In this document: positions 26,993 to 34,595 of the stretch, in pieces
Numbering within the stretch: the first letter of the stretch is position 1
Layout of the letters: every line of letters begins with the position of its first letter
DNA from: Dasania phycosphaerae
Lineage (GTDB): Bacteria > Pseudomonadota > Gammaproteobacteria > Pseudomonadales > Dasaniaceae
Length of the DNA: 64,000 bases
Assembly (NCBI RefSeq): GCF_026891035.1
Contig: NZ_JAPTGG010000013.1
Location: 1-64,000 of the forward strand
Direction of reading: 5' to 3'
Position numbers and translations under genes: made by a program
Notes under the pieces: generated by a model
Told to the model about the DNA's origin: nothing
The model's database searches: none
The model's input: only the letters and a program-made list of their open reading frames with translations

Positions 26993-27610
26993 TTATCGCG
27001 TCCATGCCGACACTTCCATGCACTTTTTAATTCTCTGTTTGTAATGCTCTTCGAGCATGGTTTTGACTTCAGGCCTTACCACAACATGCTGTAGCTCAAG
27101 CTTTCGTGTACTCTTCAGGTACCCGACCTCGGCAAGCATACGAAACACAACCTGCCCCATTTTCTTTTTGGTGGATTCCTTCCAGTCACCAATGGCCGGA
27201 TCTCTATGCGACCGGTCTTCGAGAAAATCCGCCCATACAAACGCATCGAGGTGCTCAGCTCTCGACATGTAGGCATCACGAAGTACCGTCTCCATAAACT
27301 CCACCAGCAAAAGATTCCGCTCCAACGCGCCACAAAAGGCCACCTGTGTTGCCAGCTCGTCATCACCATCTCTCAACGCTCGCCAGAACTCTGGCTCCAG
27401 GCGCTCAAGTCGTTTGCGAATAGCGGTGGCATTTCGCTTTGCTGACGTTGGCGTGCGTTTTTGCAACACGTTCTCTACACGAATTGCTTCATCCCACTGT
27501 TCAGGTGTTACGCCGTCCATTAGCAAACCAGCAACGATACGGCTTTCTCTCACCATGAGGGAGCCACCCGCCATGTCGCTGTCATAATGGAACTGCTTTA
27601 TCAAACTCAA
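26993..27610 (-). CDS. brxA: BREX protein BrxA (DUF1819, NusB-like)
   Basis: A 205-residue DUF1819 protein with the typical N-terminal GGSLMVRESRIVAGLL and the helical core FWRALRDGDDELATQVAFCG and FVWADFLEDRS. BrxA has a NusB-like fold and binds DNA in characterised systems; deletion can affect defence but not always methylation. It starts 6 bp after the brxR stop, placing regulator and core genes on one transcript. The first ATG is kept because the conserved GGSLMVRESR stretch lies only 15 residues into the protein. Confidence 0.94.
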   Translation of the reverse strand: MSLIKQFHYDSDMAGGSLMVRESRIVAGLLMDGVTPEQWDEAIRVENVLQKRTPTSAKRNATAIRKRLERLEPEFWRALRDGDDELATQVAFCGALERNLLLVEFMETVLRDAYMSRAEHLDAFVWADFLEDRSHRDPAIGDWKESTKKKMGQVVFRMLAEVGYLKSTRKLELQHVVVRPEVKTMLEEHYKQRIKKCMEVSAWTR

Positions 27611-27616
27611 CCTCCC

Positions 27617-28483
27617 CTAAGACTCTGAGCCAAACAAAAAAGGACTCAGCTTCTTTCGATCTGAATCCAGTAGGATGATGGGGAACTTAAACTCATCGGC
27701 TGCTTCATCAACGGTTATCGCCGCCTGATAACGCTGCAAGGTATAGTGTGCCAGTGCTTTTCTCACCGAAATCTGTAACCGACCATCCGGCATACCAAAA
27801 TCCTTCTCTACCAGCGCCTTCTGTCCATCGTTCAGCTTGGGGTTCGGCACAATGGTTAACAGGATCTGCTCATTCCACAATGAGTCCTGCATTGGATCGG
27901 GTGACGACTCTGTAGCAGGTTTTGGTGTCCGGTCTATCCTGGACAGAATGAAGTCACGGAACTCACCACGCTTGTGGCAGTACGCACGAACATGCCAACG
28001 GAACCCTGTATAAACCAGTGTGTGCGGAGATATAACACGCTCACTCCACACAGGATTGGTCATAGAGGCGTAGAGGATTTTTACGCTGGTTTGCGTCCGA
28101 CAAGCTCGTAATATTTCTCGGACTATTTCTGGCCGAACCGTGCGATCGGGCAGTTGGACAGCAGCAAGATGATCTTCGGATTCGAGAGTCACAGCGACAG
28201 ATTCGCTGACCAGACCGGAAATCATATCCAGGTATTCGTTGATATGACCCTTCGTTAAGACCGGTTGGAAGTCCCCTTGTGGGACATACCCTTTAACCCC
28301 CGGATCGTGATAAAGGGAGCCAGGATTGTGAACACTTATATAACGCTTAATATCAGATGAAGCCTGTTGTCGGCTGATACCAAACCAGGACATGAGCCGA
28401 TTGGTAACCAATCGTCCCTCCCAGTATGCCAGCAATTCAATTGCTCTCAGCCTTAGTAGAACTTCATGCTTTTCATCAGCCAT
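27617..28483 (-). CDS. brxR: BREX transcriptional regulator BrxR (WYL domain)
   Basis: A 288-residue winged-helix/WYL regulator (ISRQQASSDIKRYISVH is the recognition-helix region, near residue 40; the middle part SVKILYASMTNPVWSER and HTLVYTGFRWHVRAYCHKRG is the WYL domain; a C-terminal WCX-like domain follows). BrxR proteins repress BREX operons and several defence islands and may respond to a nucleic-acid ligand through WYL. I prefer the ATG at 28483 because GAGG sits about 6 bases upstream; the ATG at 28495 would add four residues. A direct repeat at 28534-28557 upstream is a plausible operator. First gene of the operon, 6 bp before brxA. Confidence 0.92.
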   Translation of the reverse strand: MADEKHEVLLRLRAIELLAYWEGRLVTNRLMSWFGISRQQASSDIKRYISVHNPGSLYHDPGVKGYVPQGDFQPVLTKGHINEYLDMISGLVSESVAVTLESEDHLAAVQLPDRTVRPEIVREILRACRTQTSVKILYASMTNPVWSERVISPHTLVYTGFRWHVRAYCHKRGEFRDFILSRIDRTPKPATESSPDPMQDSLWNEQILLTIVPNPKLNDGQKALVEKDFGMPDGRLQISVRKALAHYTLQRYQAAITVDEAADEFKFPIILLDSDRKKLSPFLFGSES

Positions 28484-28533
28484 GAGTAGCCTCATTAAAC
28501 CATCACATAATCAGGCTACCCCATAATTTATTT

Positions 28534-28557
28534 ACTGTAAAGTTTTTATACTGTAAA
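28534..28557. promoter_or_regulatory. direct repeat, candidate BrxR operator
   Basis: ACTGTAAA occurs at 28534-28541 and again at 28550-28557, a 16-bp period, in the 180-bp region between divergent brxR and the dsbA-like gene. Repeats close to a regulator's own start are typical operators, and WYL regulators such as BrxR bind paired repeat sites. No -35/-10 pair is claimed. Which of the divergent genes it controls is unknown; both could be affected. Confidence 0.5.
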
Positions 28558-28666
28558 ACAACTTTGAGTATTCATGGTAATAGGTTAAGGATACCTGACC
28601 CATTAACCCGGATCTCAACAACCAGATTGATTAAAGTGCCTTATTTGCTGGAAAAATGAGGATTTT

Positions 28667-29452
28667 ATGCGCGGAAATCAGTTAATAACCGGGGTTTTGA
28701 TCATCTCAACAGTCACACTTATAGCATCCAACATCTATCTACACACGGAGCTGATTAACCTGAAGGCCAGCACTGACCAGCCCCCCGGAGAGCACCTCTC
28801 TCAACATGACGTGATCACACTGGTCGATGACCGGCTTTCCTCACTGGAGAAGCGCAAGGCGCAAGAACTCCTGTCCAGCTTGGAAGAACAGTTTCAGTTA
28901 GCCCAGGTATCTACGCCGGACAACCGACTGATCTATGGTGAGCTCAACGCGAGAATTACGCTTCAAGAGTATGGAGACATCGAATGTCCTTACTGCCGAA
29001 AGATGCACGGGAGCATCAAACAAGTCGTAGAACACTCGCAAGGCGTGATTAACTGGGAATTCAAACACTTTCCCCTCGGCAGCCATAACCCGGTCGCGGC
29101 TATTGAAAGCCAAGCCATTGAGTGCGTAAAGGAAGCCTATGACAACCGAACCGCGTGGATCGCCCTGGAAAGGTTCATGATGGACACGAAAGGAAATGGC
29201 AAAGGCCTGGGTGATATTCCGGAATACGTTCGATCATTCGGACTTAACGGAAGCCTCATCGGTAACTGTCTTGCATCGGATGACCATAAGGGCAAGATCA
29301 ATCAGGACTATGAAGATGGCCGCCGCGCCGGTATTACTGCGACACCGGCTATCCGCATCCTGGATAACCAGACAGGTCAGGACTACCTCCTGAAGGGATA
29401 CCGCACGCCAGAGCAGCTTCTTCAGGCAGTACAGCAGATACTGAGCCAATAG
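28667..29452 (+). CDS. membrane-anchored DsbA-family thiol oxidoreductase
   Basis: A 261-residue protein with an N-terminal hydrophobic segment (residues 7-26, GVLIISTVTLIASNIYLHTE) that would act as a signal anchor. A short helical linker follows, then a thioredoxin-fold domain of the DsbA/Com1 type. The redox motif is Cys107-Pro-Tyr-Cys110 in GDIECPYCRKMHGS. The cis-Pro region is GITATPAIRIL near 225. It should catalyse disulfide formation in the periplasm. Related DsbA/DsbC proteins occur on conjugative elements, where they help fold pilus and secretion components. It is divergent from brxR and faces the minus-strand gene set at 29.5-33.8 kb. Confidence 0.88.
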   Translation: MRGNQLITGVLIISTVTLIASNIYLHTELINLKASTDQPPGEHLSQHDVITLVDDRLSSLEKRKAQELLSSLEEQFQLAQVSTPDNRLIYGELNARITLQEYGDIECPYCRKMHGSIKQVVEHSQGVINWEFKHFPLGSHNPVAAIESQAIECVKEAYDNRTAWIALERFMMDTKGNGKGLGDIPEYVRSFGLNGSLIGNCLASDDHKGKINQDYEDGRRAGITATPAIRILDNQTGQDYLLKGYRTPEQLLQAVQQILSQ

Positions 29453-29520
29453 GAGAATTGTGCCACTGGGGTCAAAGGAGGTTGCACCACAAATTCAACG
29501 CATACTGGGTCAGTAGCAAT

Positions 29521-29784
29521 TTAAACCTCAGAGCTACCGACCCATTGAGCCGATGGGATATTCAGAGGAATACCCGGAGGAGCGAGGTAAGCGTCACCAC
29601 ACTCAAGCCTCCCAGAGTGGCGACAGAGTTCATCGTGTGACCACCCAGTTTCCGGAGGTGAAATCCGAAGGAAGTCTGCACTTAAATCATCATCCAACGG
29701 TACAAAAACCAGATCATAGTGCTCAAACCCTTTCAGAATGTCAGGTTCAGCAGGTGAGAGAATATCGGTTATAAACGTTATCAT
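29521..29784 (-). CDS. hypothetical protein
   Basis: An 87-residue protein not recognised. I chose the ATG at 29784 with GGAAG close upstream; a TTG start at 29799 would add five residues. It is acidic and Pro-rich (LSPAEPDILKGFEHYDLVFV, YLAPPGIPLNIPSAQW) with no signal peptide. It is the last gene of the minus-strand set that runs down from 33,783, 22 bp after the gene ending at 29,807. No function proposed. Confidence 0.5.
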   Translation of the reverse strand: MITFITDILSPAEPDILKGFEHYDLVFVPLDDDLSADFLRISPPETGWSHDELCRHSGRLECGDAYLAPPGIPLNIPSAQWVGSSEV

Positions 29785-29806
29785 CTGAGCTTCCAACAAT
29801 ACAAAA

Positions 29807-30016
29807 TCAGAGCTTCACAGGAACAAACTCATCCCCACCCGCGAAAAGGCGAACAACCCTATCCCCATCCTGCCAGACAGCAACGAGCACGCCGCCTTTA
29901 TCCATAGACAAGCTTTTTGCCTTCTTTTCCGCCTCTTTCAGACAGGGTACAACCTCATCATCAGGTGCCGGATCAAGATATAGGCCGTAGCGAAAAGAAG
30001 ATGATTGAACGTCCAT
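29807..30016 (-). CDS. hypothetical protein
   Basis: A 69-residue soluble protein (GLYLDPAPDDEVVPCLKEAE, GGVLVAVWQDGDRVVRLFAG) with an alternating pattern suggesting one helix and a small beta-sheet. Not recognised. It starts 16 bp after the 281-residue secreted-protein gene upstream, so it is probably on the same transcript. No transmembrane segment or Cys pair is visible. Confidence 0.55.
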   Translation of the reverse strand: MDVQSSSFRYGLYLDPAPDDEVVPCLKEAEKKAKSLSMDKGGVLVAVWQDGDRVVRLFAGGDEFVPVKL

Positions 30017-30032
30017 CTCGAAGCCTCAACTG

Positions 30033-30878
30033 TTACTTCTTTTCGCTTTCTTTTGCTGCCTTGGTAAGCATAGCAAGCTGCTGCTTTACCAGATTGGCGT
30101 ACTCTTCACGGACGACCTTATCCATGCCGACCTGATCCCCCTTAAAGACGATTTCCTTTGCGGCCATGATTAAAGCGCCATCGAGCACACCCTGGTAGCG
30201 AGTGTCATTTCTGGAGGTGTGAATCGCCGTTCTGAGTACATCCAGCCCATCTTTGAGCGTCTTTGTTGAGTTGGATAGCCAGAACCCAATTCGATATTGG
30301 CAAGGCGCAAAGCCCATGTCAGCGCAACGGTTGTATCGGGTCATGGTGTCCTTAGCAATCACCTTTGACTTTTCATCCATCACCCTTACGGACGACGAGC
30401 CTTCGGTGTAATCCACCGTCAAGTGCTTCGACAAATTACTTTCTGCCACATAGTAATCCGCTGGCCAGTACCCTTTGTCTGCGGCAGATTTCATTAATGC
30501 AAAAGCCGTCTCCTGCGCCCTGGGAATTTCTTCTTTGGTGAAAAGCAGAAGCAAGGCATTGTTGACCAGGACTTCAAGCTTTCTTTCACCGGATTTAAGA
30601 CGCGCCACCCAATAGCCCGGCCCTTCATGGACTATATAGGGAATGCCAATCCGCTCGTTGGCGTGAGGTGATTCAGTTGATGTATGATCCATCCCGATAG
30701 CCAACAACAGCGTCTTGAGGACGGTATCGTCAGTGTCCAAGTTATGGCCGAATATTTCCTGAACCTTGTCAAAGGTTACTTCAGGGAACGGCTTTTCTGC
30801 CGAACTGTTCGACTCTGACGCTGCAATAGAGCTGAATAATGAAAGACTGAGCGCGACCAAGATACCTAACAACCTCAT
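30033..30878 (-). CDS. secreted/periplasmic hypothetical protein
   Basis: A 281-residue protein starting MRLLGILVALSLSLFSSIAA, a clear signal peptide with likely cleavage after AASES or so. The body is helical, with paired Cys residues (NRCADMGFAPCQYRIGF) and a C-terminal basic helix ending KESEKK. The repeated short helices around 190-260 are loosely reminiscent of Sel1/TPR-type repeats, but I would not call the family. It overlaps the gene upstream by 4 bp (ATGA), so the two are coupled. Probably periplasmic, with no recognised function. Confidence 0.7.
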   Translation of the reverse strand: MRLLGILVALSLSLFSSIAASESNSSAEKPFPEVTFDKVQEIFGHNLDTDDTVLKTLLLAIGMDHTSTESPHANERIGIPYIVHEGPGYWVARLKSGERKLEVLVNNALLLLFTKEEIPRAQETAFALMKSAADKGYWPADYYVAESNLSKHLTVDYTEGSSSVRVMDEKSKVIAKDTMTRYNRCADMGFAPCQYRIGFWLSNSTKTLKDGLDVLRTAIHTSRNDTRYQGVLDGALIMAAKEIVFKGDQVGMDKVVREEYANLVKQQLAMLTKAAKESEKK

Positions 30879-31369
30879 TGCTTTTCTCCATCTTCAATTT
30901 CGTCAATCAACCAATGTTTCTGATCGGAAGAGAACCGCAAGTTAATGGTTCTCGAAAAAGACCCTCTCCAGCTCTCGCAGTGATTGTTAACGATATACTC
31001 AAGCTTTGCCTTTCTCGATGGCGATCCATAGGCTTTAGCTTTCACAAGGTCAATGTCTTCACACCGGGATTCCATGTGCTCAAGATCCATTAGCCGCTGG
31101 CTTTCGTGAACCAGCTCTTTACCAGTTCTCTCAGCAATGCTTACCGTCAGTTTATCGAGCTGCTCTATCTTGTCTTCGGTCCAGTAGCTTTCAAGGTGCC
31201 TCCTGGACATCCCTCGATCCATATGGGCGTAATACTTGGCCACAAACTCAATAGCAGTTTCTTTCGTAGCATTCCTAAACGCAGGATCATGACGCTCTGG
31301 CGGGCCAGCAAGGCATAGGGAGGAAATCGCCAAACCCCCAAACAGGGCAGCATACTTTGTCTTTTTCAT
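30875..31369 (-). CDS. secreted/periplasmic hypothetical protein
   Basis: A 164-residue protein. The ATG at 31369 has GGAGA about 6 bases upstream and gives a signal peptide (MKKTKYAALFGGLAISSLCL) that the longer frame would bury. The mature part contains two Cys (ESRCEDIDL and NNHCESW) and ends with a strand typical of NTF2-like folds (FSSDQKHWLIDEIEDG). The arrangement YYAHMDRGMSRRHLESYWTE also fits an NTF2/SnoaL-like domain, but this is a weak resemblance. It starts 2 bp after the membrane protein upstream and is coupled to the next gene by a 4-bp overlap. Confidence 0.68.
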   Translation of the reverse strand: MKKTKYAALFGGLAISSLCLAGPPERHDPAFRNATKETAIEFVAKYYAHMDRGMSRRHLESYWTEDKIEQLDKLTVSIAERTGKELVHESQRLMDLEHMESRCEDIDLVKAKAYGSPSRKAKLEYIVNNHCESWRGSFSRTINLRFSSDQKHWLIDEIEDGEKQ

Positions 31370-31371
31370 TA

Positions 31372-31953
31372 TCAGTCTCCAAAGTACCCCTTTCGCTCGA
31401 TTTTCAGCTTGCGCCAAATAGGAAGGAGCTTTTCAATTAATTGGTCGCGATTCTTGATCGCACGGATCTTTATAATTGGCTGATCGTCGTCGTTAGTTTC
31501 AATAACCAGCGTTGACAACCCCACAAGGCCAAGAAGCCCGGCTGGAGGGCTGTTAATATCTTTGATGTCACTGATCTCGCAGAACAACTCCTGCCGGAAG
31601 ATACTTGTGATCCCCTTTGCTTCCTTGATCTTGTTTCGCGTGATAACAGTGTGCTCATAATGAACAGAGAGATAGGCGTAGAGGATGCTGGTAATCGACA
31701 ACCCCATAAGGCCATAGCAAACCCAATAAACCGCCTCATTGATGAGAACACTGTACCCATCGTTCAAACCTGCATCCCAGAGGAACAGTGATACGGCAGA
31801 ACCGATGAAAAACACGCCCCACCAGATAAAAGTGCCCAGGTTCACCCACTGAGAAGGCCTTCCTTCCCAGATAACAGTTTCATCGTCGTAGGAAACCGAT
31901 TTTTGATTCTCGGTGTCCACCTCCTCCATCAATTGTGCCGTTTCATCATTCAT
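31372..31953 (-). CDS. membrane protein with PH-like domain
   Basis: A 193-residue protein. The cytosolic N-terminus contains ETVIWEGRPSQW, a sequence that often precedes bacterial PH (bPH_2) domains. Two transmembrane helices follow (FIWWGVFFIGSAVSLFLW and VYWVCYGLMGLSITSILYAY). The C-terminal half has a bPH-like pattern (YEHTVITRNKIKEAKGI through TLVIETNDD). Such proteins are usually accessory membrane components of unknown role. An AGGAAA ribosome-binding site precedes the ATG. Part of the packed minus-strand set. Confidence 0.68.
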   Translation of the reverse strand: MNDETAQLMEEVDTENQKSVSYDDETVIWEGRPSQWVNLGTFIWWGVFFIGSAVSLFLWDAGLNDGYSVLINEAVYWVCYGLMGLSITSILYAYLSVHYEHTVITRNKIKEAKGITSIFRQELFCEISDIKDINSPPAGLLGLVGLSTLVIETNDDDQPIIKIRAIKNRDQLIEKLLPIWRKLKIERKGYFGD

Positions 31954-31962
31954 CTCTGTTTC

Positions 31963-32373
31963 CTATGCTGCTTTCACCAAACTGTCCTTCACTAGGTTTA
32001 CTGCCATGCCCAAGTCATTCACACAGACAGCACCAATGCTTTCCAAGCAATCAAGGTCTTGCCGCATTGCTATATGCAGGTCAAAACCGATTCCACTGAT
32101 GTCTGTTTCTGGTTCCGAAGCCACAACAACCAGCGTTTTAATTTCGCAGGAAGCACTCATCACTTGGTTCAAAATTTCTGTAGGACTTTCTGCTTCATCT
32201 AAATGATCAAGAATCAGCGTGTGCGTAATATCTCTAAGGCAGACTTCTCTTCTACCCCGGCACTCCAACAAGGTGAAGGTATCCAGGTGCTCAAGAACGT
32301 GATAAAGCCAACGGTCATTTGCTAAGACATGACTTTCGCTGATCCTGATAATTTTCACGGATTCTACCCTCAC
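31963..32373 (-). CDS. hypothetical protein
   Basis: A 136-residue protein with a GTG start that overlaps the preceding stop by 4 bp (GTGA). No membrane segment is visible. The pattern ECRGRREVCLRDITHTLILD, then IKTLVVVASEPETDISGIGF, then GAVCVNDLGMAVNLVKD is consistent with an alternating alpha/beta domain resembling a receiver or STAS-like fold, but the diagnostic residues are not clear. Not recognised beyond that. Coupled to a membrane protein on one side and 9 bp from another on the other. Confidence 0.6.
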   Translation of the reverse strand: MRVESVKIIRISESHVLANDRWLYHVLEHLDTFTLLECRGRREVCLRDITHTLILDHLDEAESPTEILNQVMSASCEIKTLVVVASEPETDISGIGFDLHIAMRQDLDCLESIGAVCVNDLGMAVNLVKDSLVKAA

Positions 32374-32669
32374 CTCTTCGCGGCCTCATACGCACCGATC
32401 AACAACATGAAGCACATCGCCATACCAAATGCAGAGATAGCTCTGCTAATAGCCCGGTATACATCCTCTTTACTTTCGTAACGCCCGATGGACGACAAAC
32501 CAATCTCAACGGCACCAAAGATGACGCTGAGTTTTGCGGACATGAAAAGCAGCAAAGGAAAAGTGATGGAAACAGGCTCACCAGAGGTGAGAATTACCAT
32601 CATCAGTATTGATGCAGTGGCAACAACAATGTATGGGTAGGATTTTGGAGATCGGAACCAATTCATCAT
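32370..32669 (-). CDS. small membrane protein
   Basis: A 99-residue protein with two or three hydrophobic helices (YIVVATASILMMVILTSG, TFPLLLFMSAKLSVIFGAVE, AFGMAMCFMLLIGAY) and a positively charged N-terminus. Its ATG shares one base with the stop of the gene upstream (TGATG), so translation is coupled. A second ATG three bases downstream is equally possible. Function unknown; part of the packed membrane/periplasm gene set. Confidence 0.62.
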   Translation of the reverse strand: MMNWFRSPKSYPYIVVATASILMMVILTSGEPVSITFPLLLFMSAKLSVIFGAVEIGLSSIGRYESKEDVYRAISRAISAFGMAMCFMLLIGAYEAAKR

Positions 32670-32953
32670 CAGAACTCGACCAATCCACCAGCAACCGGAT
32701 CATATTGTTGCCAAACCTTTGCTGGAACCTGGTACTCCGCTCTTTGGTCCGCCAGCCCTAGATAAATTGCTATACAACGAATGACATTCACACCATGCTG
32801 GACAGCCTCAGCAACAAAGGCGTAATAAGCTTCTGTGATCGATGTCGCCACCACCTGAAACCGATACTTTTTCATGTCAAAGGAGTACACGTCCGCACTG
32901 AATGCCCTTTCAGATTTCCTTGCACTAAAGTCAACATGAACGATATTGCTCAC
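32669..32953 (-). CDS. hypothetical protein
   Basis: A 94-residue soluble protein. The central part (YSFDMKKYRFQVVATSITEA, followed by YYAFVAEAVQHGVNVIRCIA) suggests a small ferredoxin-like beta-alpha-beta unit. It has one Cys and no signal sequence. Not recognised. It ends one base into the next gene (TGATG overlap), implying co-translation with the membrane protein. Confidence 0.6.
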   Translation of the reverse strand: MSNIVHVDFSARKSERAFSADVYSFDMKKYRFQVVATSITEAYYAFVAEAVQHGVNVIRCIAIYLGLADQRAEYQVPAKVWQQYDPVAGGLVEF

Positions 32954-32967
32954 ATGAAATCCCCTGT

Positions 32968-33132
32968 CTAACGAATGTAATAGGCCGCGAGCAGTACCAA
33001 TACGCCAATAGTGATCATCACATTGATCTGGCGGTCCTGAAGAATCAGGTAATCTCGCTGCTGCTTATCCAGCTTGCCTTGGCGATAGAGACGGTTAACT
33101 GCGAATCTGACAAAGGGTGTACTGATAAACAT
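32968..33132 (-). CDS. very small membrane protein
   Basis: A 54-residue protein. The ATG at 33132 follows a strong GGAGG ribosome-binding site with a 5-6 base spacer. The product starts MFISTPFVRFAVNRLYRQGK, has a charged middle (LDKQQRDYLILQDRQ) and ends with a single transmembrane helix (INVMITIGVLVLLAAYYIR). It lies 14 bp before the 94-residue gene and fits the run of genes in this set. Its size would make it easy to miss in automated annotation. Confidence 0.65.
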   Translation of the reverse strand: MFISTPFVRFAVNRLYRQGKLDKQQRDYLILQDRQINVMITIGVLVLLAAYYIR

Positions 33133-33222
33133 CCAAGCCTCCATTTTTACTGGAAGCTATGGTATGAATTCTGAAGAGGAAAAGGAGGTTTAAAGGGTCA
33201 TGCGAGAATGACCCTTTATGAT

Positions 33223-33783
33223 TTAGGAAGGTTGAAGTTCGGACTCGAAGTCTTGCGCCAGGATTTGTTCAACTAGGTATATTTGATAAACAAGATTTGC
33301 CAGTTGCTTAAGATTCCGAGCACTGCCAATCCACTGATTCAGATCACCTTTCTTCTGGTGAGCCATCACTACCAAACTACTACGGGATCGGATAGCCGGA
33401 TTGATCTTGCCATATTCCAGGTAATCCCTGAACTGAACCTCCCGAGCTATCGAGAGCAGCTCTCTTTTGGCTCTCTCAAGCACGGCCTTGTCCTGTCGGT
33501 AAAGGACACCGAGCGGAGTTACCCTAGCCAACATCTGAGCAGCGCCATACATGATGAACTGACCACCAGCGATGTAATGAATCAACGCGCCAATTAGGAA
33601 AACTGAAGCAACATCCTCAGCCCACCCAAGGGCATCCAACCGCAACGCTGCCAGGTAAAAGGCGTAACCCACCCCCAGCCAGATGGTAATGGTACCCAAT
33701 AATGCGATCTTCCGATGATGAGACAAAGAGAGTCCCTCAAAGGTCGCCGCAGACAGATCCACACTCAAAAACTTGTAGTCCAT
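33223..33783 (-). CDS. membrane protein, first gene of a ten-gene minus-strand set
   Basis: A 186-residue protein with two or three N-terminal transmembrane segments (IALLGTITIWLGVGYAFYLA, ASVFLIGALIHYIAGGQFIM) and a cytosolic helical C-terminus (RAKRELLSIAREVQFRDYLE). It is not a recognised conjugation protein. It heads the block of small membrane, periplasmic and soluble genes that continues to 29,521. It lies 164 bp from the divergent kfrA-like gene, so that interval should contain the promoter for the set. Confidence 0.66.
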   Translation of the reverse strand: MDYKFLSVDLSAATFEGLSLSHHRKIALLGTITIWLGVGYAFYLAALRLDALGWAEDVASVFLIGALIHYIAGGQFIMYGAAQMLARVTPLGVLYRQDKAVLERAKRELLSIAREVQFRDYLEYGKINPAIRSRSSLVVMAHQKKGDLNQWIGSARNLKQLANLVYQIYLVEQILAQDFESELQPS

Positions 33784-33898
33784 GCTCGTCTCCTGATTCG
33801 ATTAAATCCACTATCTCACGGGTCCTGAAACTAGCAACTGCCAAAACCTCCACTTAGAGAGTCTTGGACGGACTCAGGTTGTTGCGTATAGCATGTAT

Positions 33899-33917
33899 TG
33901 TATGTACGATACATACA
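33899..33917. promoter_or_regulatory. perfect palindrome, likely KfrA-type operator
   Basis: TGTATGTA at 33899-33906 and TACATACA at 33910-33917 form a perfect 8-bp inverted repeat with a 3-bp centre, ending 30 bp before the kfrA-like start. KfrA-family proteins repress their own promoters by binding palindromes at this position. A further ATACAT follows directly and could widen the site. It also lies in the divergent intergenic region of the membrane-gene set. Confidence 0.65.
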
Positions 33918-33947
33918 TACATTTGATACAGAGCAGGCAAGATACCC

Positions 33948-34556
33948 ATGAAGATCAAACCGGAAATCAAAGAAAGGATCGTTGAGGCCGCCAACGCATT
34001 GGTTGCCGAGGGCAACGAGAACCCAACCAATGAGCAGGTGCGCGAGCGCATGGGGAGTGGATCGTTATCCCACATTTCTCCCGTCATGCGAGAATGGAGA
34101 GAGTCACAAAAGGCACGAGTTGTAGCGGCCCTTGAAATTCCATCTGAGCTGAAAAAAGCCATCGAGACTTCTCTCAGCCAGGTTTGGACAGCAGCGAGTA
34201 AACTGGCCTCTGCTACCGTTGAAAAAATACAGCAAGAAGCCCAAGCCAATATAGACGCCGCAGCCCATGAGAGAGATGAAGCTCTGAATGAGATTTCTCG
34301 CCTGGAGACACGTATTGCAGATCTTCTAACACTGGAGCACGAACAAGGTGAAGAGATCCAGAAATTGAAGTCTGACCTGGACGCTGCCCAAGGAGAGAAT
34401 GCGCGGTTTCAGACTGAATTGGCTGCCCTGTCCGCACGAGTTGACGAGCGAAACGAGCAAATCAAAGGCCTCAAAGAAGAATTGAAAGAAGCACGAGACG
34501 ATAACAAGTCACTTCAGGCTGAATTGGTTGAGATCGCAAAAGAGTCGAAAAAATAA
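33948..34556 (+). CDS. kfrA: KfrA-like plasmid/ICE DNA-binding protein
   Basis: A 202-residue protein. Residues 1-100 match the KfrA N-terminal DNA-binding domain (PF11740-type: IVEAANALVAEGNENPTNEQ, followed by a helix-turn-helix and HISPVMREWRESQ). Residues 110-200 are an uninterrupted coiled coil (long EISRLETRIADLLTLE and SARVDERNEQIKGLKEEL stretches). KfrA proteins autoregulate and help maintain or segregate plasmids by forming DNA-bound filaments. The operator-like palindrome at 33899 supports autoregulation. This gene argues for a plasmid or integrative-element origin of the region. The symbol reflects family only. Confidence 0.82.
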   Translation: MKIKPEIKERIVEAANALVAEGNENPTNEQVRERMGSGSLSHISPVMREWRESQKARVVAALEIPSELKKAIETSLSQVWTAASKLASATVEKIQQEAQANIDAAAHERDEALNEISRLETRIADLLTLEHEQGEEIQKLKSDLDAAQGENARFQTELAALSARVDERNEQIKGLKEELKEARDDNKSLQAELVEIAKESKK

Positions 34557-34595
34557 TTCAACGTTATTTTGCCATTCAGCATACAAGGAGGAACA

